Below, piece by piece: positions 8,517 through 16,921 of a stretch of 64,000 nucleotides of DNA. A model generated the notes under the pieces. The model ran no database searches. It had not been told where the DNA came from and saw nothing but the letters and a program-made list of their open reading frames with translations. Positions within the stretch are counted from its first letter, which is position 1; each line of letters starts with the position of its first letter. Position numbers and translations under genes: made by a program. This DNA is from Candidatus Methylomicrobium oryzae. GTDB lineage: Bacteria; Pseudomonadota; Gammaproteobacteria; Methylococcales; Methylomonadaceae. The DNA lies in contig NZ_JAERVK010000009.1 in NCBI RefSeq assembly GCF_016745425.1, positions 1-64,000 on the forward strand, read 5' to 3'.

Positions 8517-9574
8517 GCATCCGACCGGTCAGCGGTCCGCACGTGACCGCCGTAAGAAGTATCGACCACATCATGCGCAAGGTAATTATTGCCTTGCTGC
8601 CTTCCGCCGGTTTCGGCCTGCTGCTGTTCGGCTGGCCGGCATTATACCTGTGCGTCATCACCGTCATCGCCGCCCTGCTGTGCGAGGCGCTGTGCCTGAA
8701 ATTGAAAGGCGTCGCCGCCTTGCCCGTGCTCCGCGACGGTTCGGCGATCCTGACCGGGCTTCTGGTCGCGATGACATTGCCGCCGTGGGCGCCGTGGTGG
8801 ATCGGTGCGGTCGGTTCGGCGATCGCGATCGTGCTCGGCAAGCAGGTTTACGGCGGGCTCGGGCAAAACCTGTTCAATCCGGCGATGCTGGCGCGGGTTG
8901 CGCTGCTGATTTCGTTTCCGATCGAGATGACCGCCTGGGTCGACGTCAAACCGCTGTCGACCGGGCCGGGGCCGCTCGAAAGTCTCGCGGTCACGTTTTC
9001 GGGTTCGGTTTTGACGGACGGTGTTACCGGGGCAACCACGCTCGGCGCGGTCAAAACCGGCTTTTCGCAAAACCGGACGCTGCCCGGACTGCTGGATGAT
9101 TACTCGGGATTCCTTGCCTGGATCGGCTGGGAACGCGGCAGCCTTGGCGAAACTTCTTCGCTTTTGCTGCTGCTCGGGGGCATCTGGTTGGTCCGGCAAG
9201 GCATCATTCAATGGGTGATTCCGCTGTCGCTGCTCGGCACGCTCGCGGGGTTGTCGCTGCTGTTTCATTTGATCGACAGTCAGCATTATCTGAGTCCCTG
9301 GGTGCATCTGAATTCCGGGGCGGTGATGCTGGTTGCTTTTTTCATCGCGACCGACTATGTGACTTCGCCGAATACACCCCTGGGGCAGCTCTTGTTCGGG
9401 ATCGGCTGCGGTGTGCTGATCTTCGTGATCCGCAGTTGGGGCAGTTATCCGGAGGGCACCGGCTTTGCGATTCTGTTGATGAACGCGGCGACGCCGCTGA
9501 TCGATCATTACATCCGCCCGCGCATCTACGGCCGTTACCGCAACGGCAAACCGATAGACATTACGCCGCCATGA
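8513..9574 (+). CDS. rnfD: RnfD, membrane flavin subunit of the Rnf complex
   Basis: RnfD is a polytopic inner-membrane subunit carrying FMN covalently bound to threonine. The 353-residue protein has about eight to nine hydrophobic segments. The motif DGVTGATTLG contains the expected flavin-attachment threonine of the SGAT-like signature. It overlaps rnfC by 4 bases (ATGA) and its TGA overlaps the rnfG ATG, so translation of C, D and G is probably coupled. Confidence 0.94.
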   Translation: MSIRPVSGPHVTAVRSIDHIMRKVIIALLPSAGFGLLLFGWPALYLCVITVIAALLCEALCLKLKGVAALPVLRDGSAILTGLLVAMTLPPWAPWWIGAVGSAIAIVLGKQVYGGLGQNLFNPAMLARVALLISFPIEMTAWVDVKPLSTGPGPLESLAVTFSGSVLTDGVTGATTLGAVKTGFSQNRTLPGLLDDYSGFLAWIGWERGSLGETSSLLLLLGGIWLVRQGIIQWVIPLSLLGTLAGLSLLFHLIDSQHYLSPWVHLNSGAVMLVAFFIATDYVTSPNTPLGQLLFGIGCGVLIFVIRSWGSYPEGTGFAILLMNAATPLIDHYIRPRIYGRYRNGKPIDITPP

Positions 9575-10290
9575 ATTCCGACTCCGTGTACCGTCAACGT
9601 GTAGGGTACGCTTTGCGTACCGTAAATCGTGTCCGGCAAAAACTCGCTGTCTGGCTGGAACCGGACAATCTCGCGCGATTGCGCCCGAAACTGCATTACC
9701 AGGCCGGGGTGCTGGCCGGCTTTGCGCTCGCCGCGAGCATCCTGCTCGGCCTCGCCGACCTTGCTACGCGGAATGTGATCCAGATGCGCCTCGAAGAAGA
9801 CTTGAAGGCCAGCCTGGAAGAGGTCGTGCCTGCGGCGCTTCACGACAACGATTTGCTGGCCGATACGGTGGCCGTGCCTTCCGCCGGGGCGGCGATAGGC
9901 ACCGACGAAACGGTCGTTTATCTGGCCAAGAAAGCGGGCAGCGTGACTGCGGTCAGTTTCAAGTTCGCCGCCCCCGACGGCTATGCGGGGCCGATCCACC
10001 TGGTGATGGGTATTGCGAGCAACGGCGAAATTCTCGGCGTCCGGGTGATTTCCCATACCGAAACGCCGGGGCTCGGCGACAAGATCGAAATCACCAAATC
10101 GAAATGGGTGTTGAGTTTTAACGGCAAATCGCTGGACAACCTGACCTTCGAAGAATGGGCCGTGAAGAAGGACGGCGGGGTTTTCGACCAGTTCGCCGGC
10201 GCGACGATTACCCCGCGCAAAGTGGTGCAGGCGATCCGGCGGGGGCTGGAGTTTTTTCAAGCGCATCAAGCGGAATGGGTCGGCCATTGA
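9571..10290 (+). CDS. rnfG: RnfG, periplasmic flavoprotein subunit of the Rnf complex
   Basis: RnfG is anchored by one helix and holds covalent FMN. The 239-residue protein has a membrane helix at about 50-68 (GVLAGFALAASILLGLADL) and the flavin-attachment motif FAGATITP near 210. The start ATG overlaps the rnfD stop. The N-terminal extension of about 45 residues ahead of the helix is longer than usual for the family. Part of it (near residues 11-17) is encoded by a copy of the dispersed 21-bp repeat at 9601-9621, so this stretch may be a late addition or the true start may lie downstream. Confidence 0.9.
   Translation: MNSDSVYRQRVGYALRTVNRVRQKLAVWLEPDNLARLRPKLHYQAGVLAGFALAASILLGLADLATRNVIQMRLEEDLKASLEEVVPAALHDNDLLADTVAVPSAGAAIGTDETVVYLAKKAGSVTAVSFKFAAPDGYAGPIHLVMGIASNGEILGVRVISHTETPGLGDKIEITKSKWVLSFNGKSLDNLTFEEWAVKKDGGVFDQFAGATITPRKVVQAIRRGLEFFQAHQAEWVGH
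9601..9621 (+). repeat. Dispersed 21-bp repeat inside rnfG
   Basis: GTAGGGTACGCTTTGCGTAC plus one base differs at only two positions from the repeat pair at 146-166 and 223-243. Here it is read in frame within the N-terminal extension of RnfG. Confidence 0.7.
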
Positions 10291-10310
10291 TAGGAGGGGC
10301 TTGTGCGGAT

Positions 10311-10520
10311 AAATCCCCCCTGGCCCCCCTTTTTCAAAGGGGGGAAGATGCCGCTAAGTTTATGCAAAAGCGGGAAAAACGCTATTGTCATAATGAAGAA
10401 AACGGCGTGCTTCGCCCCGCTCATTGAATAACAGGACAACATCCCCTTTGAAAACGGCAGGATTATTTTAAAAAAGAAGGACTATTCCCCCCTTTGAAAA
10501 AGGGGGGCAGGGGGGATTTT
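10311..10520. mobile_element. Non-autonomous inverted-repeat element between rnfG and rnfE
   Basis: Both ends carry the same roughly 35-base inverted sequence: left 10311-10347 (AAATCCCCCCTGG, then CCCCCC, TTTTTCAAA, GGGGGG), right 10484-10520 in mirror image. The interior of about 135 bases encodes nothing. It has the form of a miniature inverted-repeat element and separates rnfG from rnfE. Single ends of the same family occur in the repeats at 41.5 and 51.9 kb. No target duplication could be defined with certainty. Confidence 0.65.
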
Positions 10521-10548
10521 ATAATGTATACCCTACGCAGGAATTAGT

Positions 10549-11268
10549 ATGAATCTTTCGATCCTATTTTCCGAACCATACCGTAAAATCGCCAAAGACG
10601 GCCTGTGGACCAACAACGTGGTGCTGACCCAGAACCTGGCGCTCTGCCCCTTGCTTGCAGTAACCGGCACCGCCACCAACGGCCTCGGCATGGGTCTGGC
10701 GACGACGGTTGTAATGGTCGCCTCGAACGGCGCGGTGTCGCTGAGCCGGCATCTGATTCCTCCGGAAATCCGGATTCCGATCTTCGTGCTGCTGATCGCC
10801 GCCTTGGTCACGCTGGTCGATATTTTCCTGAATGCCTGGATGCACGAATTGCACAAGGTGCTCGGCCTGTTCATTCCGCTGATCGTGACCAACTGCGTGA
10901 TTCTCGGCCGCGCCGAAGCGTTCGCCTCCAAGCAGCCGGTGCTGCCGTCGGTGTGGGACGGCCTGATGATGGGGATCGGCTTTACGCTGGCGATGGTCGT
11001 GCTCGGCGCGGCGCGCGAAATCGGCGCCGCCGGCACGCTGTTCGCGAATGCCTCGGTGCTGCTCGGCGAGCAGTTCCGCTTCATCGAGCTGACCGTGATC
11101 CCCGAATACAAAGGTTTTCTGCTGCTGGCGCTGCCGCCCGGCGGCTTCATCGTGCTCGGCTTCATGATTGCCGGCAAACGCCTGCTCGAACGGCGGCGCG
11201 CGCCCAAAACCGTACCCGGCCTCGAAGGCCTCAATTCAATCGGACAAGCGTCCTGGGAGTCAAGATGA
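10549..11268 (+). CDS. rnfE: RnfE, integral membrane subunit of the Rnf complex
   Basis: RnfE is the paralogue and partner of RnfA in the membrane. It has 239 residues and about six membrane helices. Signature stretches include GLWTNNVVLTQNLALCPLLAV and LFIPLIVTNCVILGRAEAFA. AGGAA precedes the ATG. The 258-base gap from rnfG is filled mostly by an inverted-repeat element, so rnfE may depend on read-through. The stop codon overlaps the rnfH start (ATGA). Confidence 0.94.
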   Translation: MNLSILFSEPYRKIAKDGLWTNNVVLTQNLALCPLLAVTGTATNGLGMGLATTVVMVASNGAVSLSRHLIPPEIRIPIFVLLIAALVTLVDIFLNAWMHELHKVLGLFIPLIVTNCVILGRAEAFASKQPVLPSVWDGLMMGIGFTLAMVVLGAAREIGAAGTLFANASVLLGEQFRFIELTVIPEYKGFLLLALPPGGFIVLGFMIAGKRLLERRRAPKTVPGLEGLNSIGQASWESR

Positions 11269-11531
11269 ATGTCGGCGTATGTTACGCGGAAGCGGACCGG
11301 CAGACCTGGCTGCGTCTGGAAGTGCCGGACGACAGCACCGTACAGCAGGCGATCGAACTGTCCGGGCTGCTGGCCCAATATCCGCATATCGATCTCGGCA
11401 AACAGAAGGTCGGCATCTTCGGCAAGCTGGCCAAACTCGACGCGCCGGTCAGGGAAGGGGACCGGGTCGAAATCTACCGCCCCATTACCGCCGACCCCAA
11501 TCAGGTCAAGCGCCGCCGGATCGACGGGTAA
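11265..11531 (+). CDS. rnfH: RnfH family protein
   Basis: RnfH is a small ubiquitin-fold protein encoded at the end of many rnf operons; its exact role is not settled. It has 88 residues with the family pattern MNVGVCYAEAD, GKQKVGIFGKLAKLD and VREGDRVEIYRPITADP, ending in the basic KRRRIDG. It overlaps rnfE by 4 bases. A strong hairpin follows 18 bases after the stop. Confidence 0.92.
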   Translation: MNVGVCYAEADRQTWLRLEVPDDSTVQQAIELSGLLAQYPHIDLGKQKVGIFGKLAKLDAPVREGDRVEIYRPITADPNQVKRRRIDG

Positions 11532-11549
11532 GGATTCCTTCAAATCGGC

Positions 11550-11582
11550 AGACCTGCCAGGTTTTGGAAACCTGGCAGGTCT
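11550..11582. repeat. Perfect 15-bp hairpin (dispersed palindrome) after rnfH
   Basis: AGACCTGCCAGGTTT (11550-11564) and AAACCTGGCAGGTCT (11568-11582) form a perfect stem with a 3-base loop. A related copy lies at 31445-31471. It may attenuate transcription between rnfH and the next gene. Only a short T-tract follows, so full termination is uncertain. Confidence 0.7.
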
Positions 11583-11625
11583 TTAGACCGGCAACCGTTT
11601 TAAGCATTTTAACCGGAGATATTTC

Positions 11626-12195
11626 ATGCTAATCGAAAGTTACGACCAACAAGGGCTGTTGTTCATCCCGTCGGTCAAAGGCGCTACCCGCCTGGCCGGC
11701 ATCAGCGCCTATCGGGGCGATCTGGTGCTGAAGCAGGGCGCGCTGCGCGAGGGTTCGGCCACGGACCGGAGGCCCCCGGAGCTCTTGCTGCACCAGACCG
11801 CGATCCTGGCCGACAGCGACAAATTGATCTTCGTCAGCGGGCTGTTTTACCAATTAAAGGATGTGTCGGCGTTTGTCGAAAAATATCGTGAGGTGTTGAC
11901 GCCGGCTACCGTGACACTGTTCTTCGTCGAGAATATCGCGAGCCCGATCCAATCGGTCATCGAAGGCGTTACGTTCAAGTTTCTCCCTTACAAAGACGGC
12001 TTTGTCTGGAACGAAACGCTGGATCTGCTCTACATCGAAAAAGCCGACCTGAAAGGCCAGTCGGCCGAAGACAAGGTCGTGACCGTCTATCAGGCGGCGA
12101 AAGGCTTCACTATCAAAACGCCGGCGATCGCGTTCGAGGAAGCTTTGCAGAAAACGATCGTCGTGAAGAAAGAAGCCGCGGTCGGCCCCGTTTAA
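11626..12195 (+). CDS. Conserved-looking protein of unknown function in the nif/rnf region
   Basis: This 189-residue soluble protein has no signal peptide, no cysteines arranged as a metal site and no motif I recognise. GGAG precedes the ATG. It lies between rnfH and the rhodanese gene, 2 bases ahead of the latter, so it is almost certainly translated with rhdN and nafY. The context suggests a role in nitrogenase assembly or in protecting its cofactor or iron-sulfur centres, but that rests only on position. Confidence 0.75.
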   Translation: MLIESYDQQGLLFIPSVKGATRLAGISAYRGDLVLKQGALREGSATDRRPPELLLHQTAILADSDKLIFVSGLFYQLKDVSAFVEKYREVLTPATVTLFFVENIASPIQSVIEGVTFKFLPYKDGFVWNETLDLLYIEKADLKGQSAEDKVVTVYQAAKGFTIKTPAIAFEEALQKTIVVKKEAAVGPV

Positions 12196-12197
12196 CG

Positions 12198-12512
12198 ATG
12201 AAGCCGTTCAAGACCGTTTCCGTAACTGAGGCTGTACAAATGCTTGCCGAGGCCGACCCGCTGATCCTCGATTGCCGGGAGTTGAAGGATTACCGCGCCG
12301 GCCATATCGAAAACGCGATGCATGTGCACGAGCAGCTGCGCGACAGCCTGTTGAAAAAGGGCGACAAGAACCGGCCGATGCTGATCTATTGCTATTACGG
12401 CCATGCCAGCGAACATCTGGCCGAAATGTTCGGCGACTTCGGTTTCAAACAGGTCCACAGTCTGGCCGGGGGCTTCGCCGGCTGGAAGGAACACTACAAT
12501 CTTACGAGGTGA
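12198..12512 (+). CDS. rhdN: Rhodanese-like sulfurtransferase (RhdN-like)
   Basis: This is a single-domain rhodanese of 104 residues. The active-site loop is CYYGHAS, whose cysteine would carry the persulfide. Family landmarks DCRELKDYRAGHIENAMHV and GGFAGWKEHY are present. Such proteins hand sulfur to iron-sulfur or cofactor assembly. A rhodanese called RhdN lies in the Azotobacter nifLA-nifB cluster, which fits the setting here. It starts 2 bases after the preceding gene and ends 3 bases before nafY. Confidence 0.85.
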   Translation: MKPFKTVSVTEAVQMLAEADPLILDCRELKDYRAGHIENAMHVHEQLRDSLLKKGDKNRPMLIYCYYGHASEHLAEMFGDFGFKQVHSLAGGFAGWKEHYNLTR

Positions 12513-12515
12513 GGT

Positions 12516-13223
12516 ATGAGTCAATTGTCACGAGAACTGGCCCTGCGCATCGCGCTGGCCTCGCGCGTCCTGCCCGGCGTCGGCGTGCCGAAGCTGATCG
12601 GGATCCTGCATGAAAAGGTCGGTTCGCCCTTGAGCGACGAGCGGCTGAAAGCGGTCACGGTTACGAATCTGAAGACCGGCATTGGCAGCCACGACGGCGA
12701 AGAGGACGGCGAGGACATCGGCATCGGCCTCGAAAACATCAAGCTGGCGGTGCGCTACTTGTGGGGCGAGGAAGACGGCGACGAAGACCTGCCGCAAGTG
12801 TTGCCTTACAAGGACGGCGATATGCCCGAATCGATCCGGGTGGCGATCGCCTCGAACGCCGGTTCGCTGCTGAACGGCCATTTCGGCTCGTGTATCCGCT
12901 TTCTGGTCTATCAGTTATCCCGGCACGAGTGCCGCCTGATCGACATCCGCTCCACCCTCGAAGCCGACAGCGCGGACGACCGCAACCTGTTCCGCGCCAA
13001 TCTGATCAAGGATTGCCATGTGCTGTTCGTACAGTCGATCGGCGGGCCTGCGGCTGCGAAGGTGATTCGCGCCGACATTTATCCGATCAAGGTGCCGGAA
13101 GTGGTCGAGGCGGCCGAAAAGCTGAAGGAGTTCCAGAACGTGTTCGACACCGCGCCGCCCTGGCTTGCCAAGGCGCTGGGAAAGAGTCCGGAGGAAAGGA
13201 AGCGTTTCGCAGTGCATGAGTAA
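12516..13223 (+). CDS. nafY: NafY-like nitrogenase accessory factor
   Basis: NafY (gamma protein) binds apo-dinitrogenase and FeMo-co and helps cofactor insertion. The 235-residue protein is close to the Azotobacter length. An N-terminal helical domain (about 1-100) is followed by a dinitrogenase iron-molybdenum cofactor binding domain (about 107-215; IRVAIASNAGSLLNGHFGSC, then VLFVQSIGGPAAAKVIRADI). The HFGSC stretch holds candidate cofactor ligands. GAGGTGAGGT precedes the ATG. Adjacency of nafY to rnf is also known from Azotobacter. Confidence 0.88.
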   Translation: MSQLSRELALRIALASRVLPGVGVPKLIGILHEKVGSPLSDERLKAVTVTNLKTGIGSHDGEEDGEDIGIGLENIKLAVRYLWGEEDGDEDLPQVLPYKDGDMPESIRVAIASNAGSLLNGHFGSCIRFLVYQLSRHECRLIDIRSTLEADSADDRNLFRANLIKDCHVLFVQSIGGPAAAKVIRADIYPIKVPEVVEAAEKLKEFQNVFDTAPPWLAKALGKSPEERKRFAVHE

Positions 13224-13431
13224 AGGCCGGCATACTGATTTCCTCGGGGTCGGCACGGGCCGGCGCCGGCTTGGCTGAATTGAACCGATCAAATCGGGTT
13301 CGGATAAAGGCAATCCCAGGTTTAAAGTTCGAACACATCGGCGTGCTCAGGATTCCGGCCACCCTGGCCGGAACCGCGCTGTTCCTTACAGCCGCCCTGC
13401 CTTACGAGAGGCAAGCGCCGCAGGCCGAGCA

Positions 13432-14148
13432 TCAATACTCGGCATCGTGATAAACGTTCTGCACGTCATCCAGGTCGTTCAGCAAATCCAGAAACTTTTC
13501 GAACGTCAGGGCATCTTCCCCGCCGATCGGCGTGCTGCCTTTCGGTACGAACTGAATTTCGTCGACCTCGAAATCGATCTCGCCCAGTAAATCGATCAGG
13601 GCCTGCTTGGCCTTGAAGTAATCGCCCTGCGGAGTGAAGACGGTCAGTTTGCCGTCCTCGTTTTCGATGTCGGCCACATCCACATCCGCGGACAACAAGG
13701 CGTCGAGCACCGCATCCTCGTCGCCGTGATTAAACGCCAGAATCGCGACATGGTCGAACATGTGGCTGACCGTGCCGGGCGTGCCGATCTTGCATTTCGT
13801 TTTGGTGAAGCACTGGCGCACGTCGCCGAAGGTCCGGTTGGGATTGTCGGTCAGGCAGTCGACGATCACCATGCAGCCCCCTGGGCCGAAGCCCTCGTAA
13901 CGCGCGGGGGCGAAATCTTCCCCGGCCCCGCCTTTCGCCTTGTCGAGCGCTTTTTCGATCACGTGGGCAGGCACCTGGTCTTTCTTGGCCCGTTCGATCA
14001 ATCCCCGCAATGCCAGGTTTCCGGCAGGGTCGATGCCGCCGGACTTGGCGCACACATAAATTTCGCGGCCGTACTTGCTGTACAGCTTCGTCTTGGCCCC
14101 GGCGGTCTTGGCCATGGACACTTTACGGTTTTGATAAGCTCTACCCAT
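13432..14148 (-). CDS. YebC/PmpR family protein
   Basis: Members bind DNA or act in translation (TACO1-like). The protein has 238 residues from the ATG at 14148 ([20 protein letters not shown]), which has AGGGAG upstream; an in-frame start 19 codons earlier lacks the family N-terminus. Conserved stretches include [38 protein letters not shown] and the acidic C-terminal half with [14 protein letters not shown]. It has no link to the nif genes and is convergent to nafY. Confidence 0.9.
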   Translation of the reverse strand: MGRAYQNRKVSMAKTAGAKTKLYSKYGREIYVCAKSGGIDPAGNLALRGLIERAKKDQVPAHVIEKALDKAKGGAGEDFAPARYEGFGPGGCMVIVDCLTDNPNRTFGDVRQCFTKTKCKIGTPGTVSHMFDHVAILAFNHGDEDAVLDALLSADVDVADIENEDGKLTVFTPQGDYFKAKQALIDLLGEIDFEVDEIQFVPKGSTPIGGEDALTFEKFLDLLNDLDDVQNVYHDAEY

Positions 14149-14483
14149 CGGGCTGCTGCTCCCTTGAAAACAAAAAACGTGGATTTTACAGGCAAGTAGC
14201 CGCAAAAGAAACCGTTGGCATTTTTCTTCTTGTCTACGATCAATCTTATCCTTCTCCTCGAATAACGGATGGTTGGTTGACTGGATCAGCTATAGATTTC
14301 AAAAAGGTATAGACCAAATCGCAATTTATTCTTTATATGTAAAAATCTATCATAAAAAACAAATTTTTAAATACATAATATTCTGTTAATAATTGTAGAT
14401 TATGATCTTCAGTACCAGATTTAACTCGATGGAGGACAGCACGGCATCTCATAATGAATGGCATATGTGTAAGCATGATGCCC

Positions 14484-14602
14484 TTATACACAAGTCCGTC
14501 ATATCCGCCGGGATGCGGATATCTAGTGCCAAGGATGACAAACCCCAAACGCCCGCCCCTGGATTCCAGCATTCCCTGCCGGAATGGCGGACTTGTGTAT
14601 AA
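14484..14602. mobile_element. 119-bp miniature inverted-repeat element
   Basis: TTATACACAAGTCCG (14484-14498) is matched by its exact reverse complement at 14588-14602. The similarity continues imperfectly for about 43 bases inward. No open frame lies inside. The form and size are those of a MITE mobilised in trans by a transposase encoded elsewhere. Confidence 0.75.
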
Positions 14603-14922
14603 CGGCGTAATGTATAAGATCATCCTGATGGGTGTGAAAAAACGATGTGGATTATGGGCTGTAAGACTATGCGATTCATATTATGAAATCTAAAAATCCT
14701 TTCTATTTCTCCAAATCGCCGGATCAGGAAACTACCGGCGAATAAATTTCCGCAAGATAGTACGAATTCACCTGAAGAACGGCATGCCGCTCAAAGGTGA
14801 TCATGCAGGTTTCCAGTCTGACTGGCTGTTTTTTCAAGGCGAGGGGGGCCGGTTAATCAGTGAATTTATGCTGGCAATCTATACCTCTGCCCTAAAGGAG
14901 CTTGTCGTCTATCTATAAAGGA

Positions 14923-14963
14923 ACTCCTCAACCCTAAGTTTTTATTTAGGAGGAGAGTTTTTT
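14923..14963 (+). terminator. Rho-independent terminator-like hairpin
   Basis: ACTCCTC-AAC-CCTAA pairs with TTTAGG-AGGAGAGT around the loop GTTTTTA, followed by six T residues (14958-14963). No firm gene ends just upstream. Confidence 0.5.
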
Positions 14964-15199
14964 ACTCCAATATTCAAATTCTCAAATCCAAAGTATTCAA
15001 ACCTAAAGTTTGATCTTTCCCGCAACATACTGACTTTATCCTGGGGCGTCCTCATCAAGGTTTTTTAAAGGCCTGGGGACGGCTTTGGGTAAAAATTCAT
15101 CAATCTACGCACGGCCCATCCGATAAGCCGGGCATTCACCACTCAGTTATAACAATGAAAAACTCTTTTATAACGGTTATTACTGTGCGCAGACTTTTT

Positions 15200-16756
15200 A
15201 TGCGCCATTTCCTCTTGCTTCTCGTATCCTTGTTGTTCAGCGGCAATTTATTCGCAGTAAACGTAAACCTTGCCTGGGACTCCAGCCAATCTTCCGATGT
15301 GGGAGGGTACAAGGTTTCTTATGGGACCGGCAGCGGTAAGTACACCACGACTATCGATGCGGGCAACAAGACCGCGCACTTGATTTCAGGGCTGAAAAAA
15401 GGCACTCGGTACTTTTTCGCGGTGAAAGCTTATAACTCCGCCAAAACCGTTGAAAGCACTTATTCCAATGAAATCAATTTAACGGTGCCAGCCGCTGCTG
15501 CAACAACGGCTGAACAGAACGTTATTAATGTGTCCCTTTCAGGTGATACCTCGGACGGTACCTCGGGCGGTACCTCGGGCGGTACTTCGGGCGGTACTTC
15601 GGGTGGTACTTCGGGTGGTACTTCGGGTGGTACTTCGGGTGGTGCCGCAGAGACGGACGGCGATGGGCTCGTAGCCGCTTATGGCTTCGAGGAAGGAAGC
15701 GGCAAGCGGGTTGTGGACGCTTCGGGCAAGGGCAATCACGGCACAATCAAGGGGGCTGTCAGAATCGACGAGGGCCACAATGGGAAAGCGTTGATGTTCG
15801 ACGGTGTCAACGACTGGGTTACCGTCAAAAATAGCGCCTCGCTGGATTTATCCAACGGCATGACGCTCGAAGCTTGGGTGTATCCGTTGTCACAGTCGGA
15901 CGGAAACAATGCGGTCATACTGAAGCAGGCGCCAAAGGGAGAGGCGTATGCCCTCTATTCCGAAGAGGACGCCAATCTGCCTACCTCTTACATCAACGAC
16001 GGCAGTTACCATGGTGTCGCCGGAACCAGTCGCCTGCCCGCGAATGCATGGACTCATCTCGCGGCAACCTATGACGGCGCTTACCAACGCTTGTACGTGA
16101 ATGGCGCTCTGGTCGCCGAGAGCCCGCAAAATACGTTAATCCGGCAATCCAAAGGAAAGCTGCGCATCGGCGGCAACAGCTTGTGGAATGAATATTTCCA
16201 CGGTTACCTCGACGAGGTCCGTATTTATAACCGAGCCTTGAGCGCTGCCGAAGTCGGTGCCAACCTGGCGACTCCGGTCAGCACATCCCATCCTGCACGG
16301 CTTCTGATGGGGGATAACACCCTGGAACCTTGGGTCGATTACCGGGCTCAGGGGACTGCCGAAGCATTCCAGACCGTACCCGCCGAATCGGGTATCGTCA
16401 CTCATGTATGGGTTTACCTCGATGCCGGCTCGACCGCAACGGAATTGGTTGCCGGAATCTATAAAGACAGTTCCGGCCATCCGGGAACCCGTATGGCTCA
16501 AGGCAAATTCAGCAACCTCAAGGCCGGCGCCTGGAACGCGATACCGATTTCCGCCGTTCCTGTAAAGGCGGAACGGCCGTACTGGATTGCGATCCTCGGA
16601 ACGCAAGGGCAAGTGGCTTTCCTGGACCAGGTGGGCTCATCGGCCGGTTTGATGGAGACCAGCGCGTCCAAAGAGCTGAAGATATTGCCTTATAAATGGA
16701 AAGGTTCGGCAACGAAACAGGATGCGTCCATGTCTGCCTACGGCAAGGGATATTGA
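15200..16756 (+). CDS. Secreted FN3 / LamG-domain protein
   Basis: The protein appears exported and carbohydrate- or surface-binding. From the ATG at 15200 it begins MRHFLLLLVSLLFSGNLFAVN, a compact signal peptide; an in-frame ATG at 15155 would add 15 residues. A fibronectin type III domain (about 20-100, AWDSSQSSDVGGYKVSYGTG) is followed by a low-complexity SGGT linker encoded by seven 12-bp repeats. A LamG/concanavalin-like domain (about 155-285, with NHGTIKGAV, FDGVNDWVTV, WTHLAATYDG) follows, then a C-terminal beta-rich domain of about 220 residues that I do not recognise. No enzyme motif is seen. It stands alone between two non-coding gaps. Confidence 0.8.
   Translation: MRHFLLLLVSLLFSGNLFAVNVNLAWDSSQSSDVGGYKVSYGTGSGKYTTTIDAGNKTAHLISGLKKGTRYFFAVKAYNSAKTVESTYSNEINLTVPAAAATTAEQNVINVSLSGDTSDGTSGGTSGGTSGGTSGGTSGGTSGGTSGGAAETDGDGLVAAYGFEEGSGKRVVDASGKGNHGTIKGAVRIDEGHNGKALMFDGVNDWVTVKNSASLDLSNGMTLEAWVYPLSQSDGNNAVILKQAPKGEAYALYSEEDANLPTSYINDGSYHGVAGTSRLPANAWTHLAATYDGAYQRLYVNGALVAESPQNTLIRQSKGKLRIGGNSLWNEYFHGYLDEVRIYNRALSAAEVGANLATPVSTSHPARLLMGDNTLEPWVDYRAQGTAEAFQTVPAESGIVTHVWVYLDAGSTATELVAGIYKDSSGHPGTRMAQGKFSNLKAGAWNAIPISAVPVKAERPYWIAILGTQGQVAFLDQVGSSAGLMETSASKELKILPYKWKGSATKQDASMSAYGKGY
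15557..15640 (+). repeat. Seven tandem 12-bp repeats encoding SGGT units
   Basis: Seven consecutive copies of GGTACYTCGGGY encode a Gly-Thr-Ser-Gly linker between the FN3 and LamG domains. A diverged eighth unit precedes them. Copies differ only at wobble positions, with the 3' copies most alike, as expected from recent slippage. Confidence 0.85.
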
Positions 16757-16773
16757 CGAACTGCGGCCTGAGC

Positions 16774-16798
16774 GAGACGGGGTCTGCAGCCCCGTCTC
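16774..16798. terminator. GC-rich hairpin after the LamG gene
   Basis: GAGACGGGG (16774-16782) and CCCCGTCTC (16790-16798) form a perfect 9-bp stem with a 7-base loop, 18 bases after the stop codon. No T-tract follows, so termination is only probable. Confidence 0.45.
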
Positions 16799-16921
16799 AA
16801 ACGCTCGAAGCCGACCAGTCCGTCCAAGGCTCCCAAACGTTAAGAATGGGGAAGGGTATTCCGTTCGGGGGCAATCCTTACTTATAAGAATTGCTAATTC
16901 GGATCCCGTTATTTCCGCAAT

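Larger units (their letters stand above)
14149..15154. other. About 1 kb without a supported gene
   Basis: This stretch is AT-rich compared with its flanks. It holds a miniature inverted-repeat element (14484-14602) and a terminator-like hairpin with a T6 tract (14923-14963). A 44-codon open frame at 14784-14918 ends just before that hairpin but has no recognisable homologue or strong ribosome site. I assign no gene. Confidence 0.5.

Noticed and set aside
14784-14918. 44-codon frame ending just before a terminator-like hairpin
   Set aside because: Position is suggestive, but there is no good ribosome site or similarity; not enough to call a gene.
15557-15640. Regular repeats that could suggest a CRISPR array
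   Set aside because: The units are 12 bp, contiguous and without spacers, and are translated as an SGGT linker.
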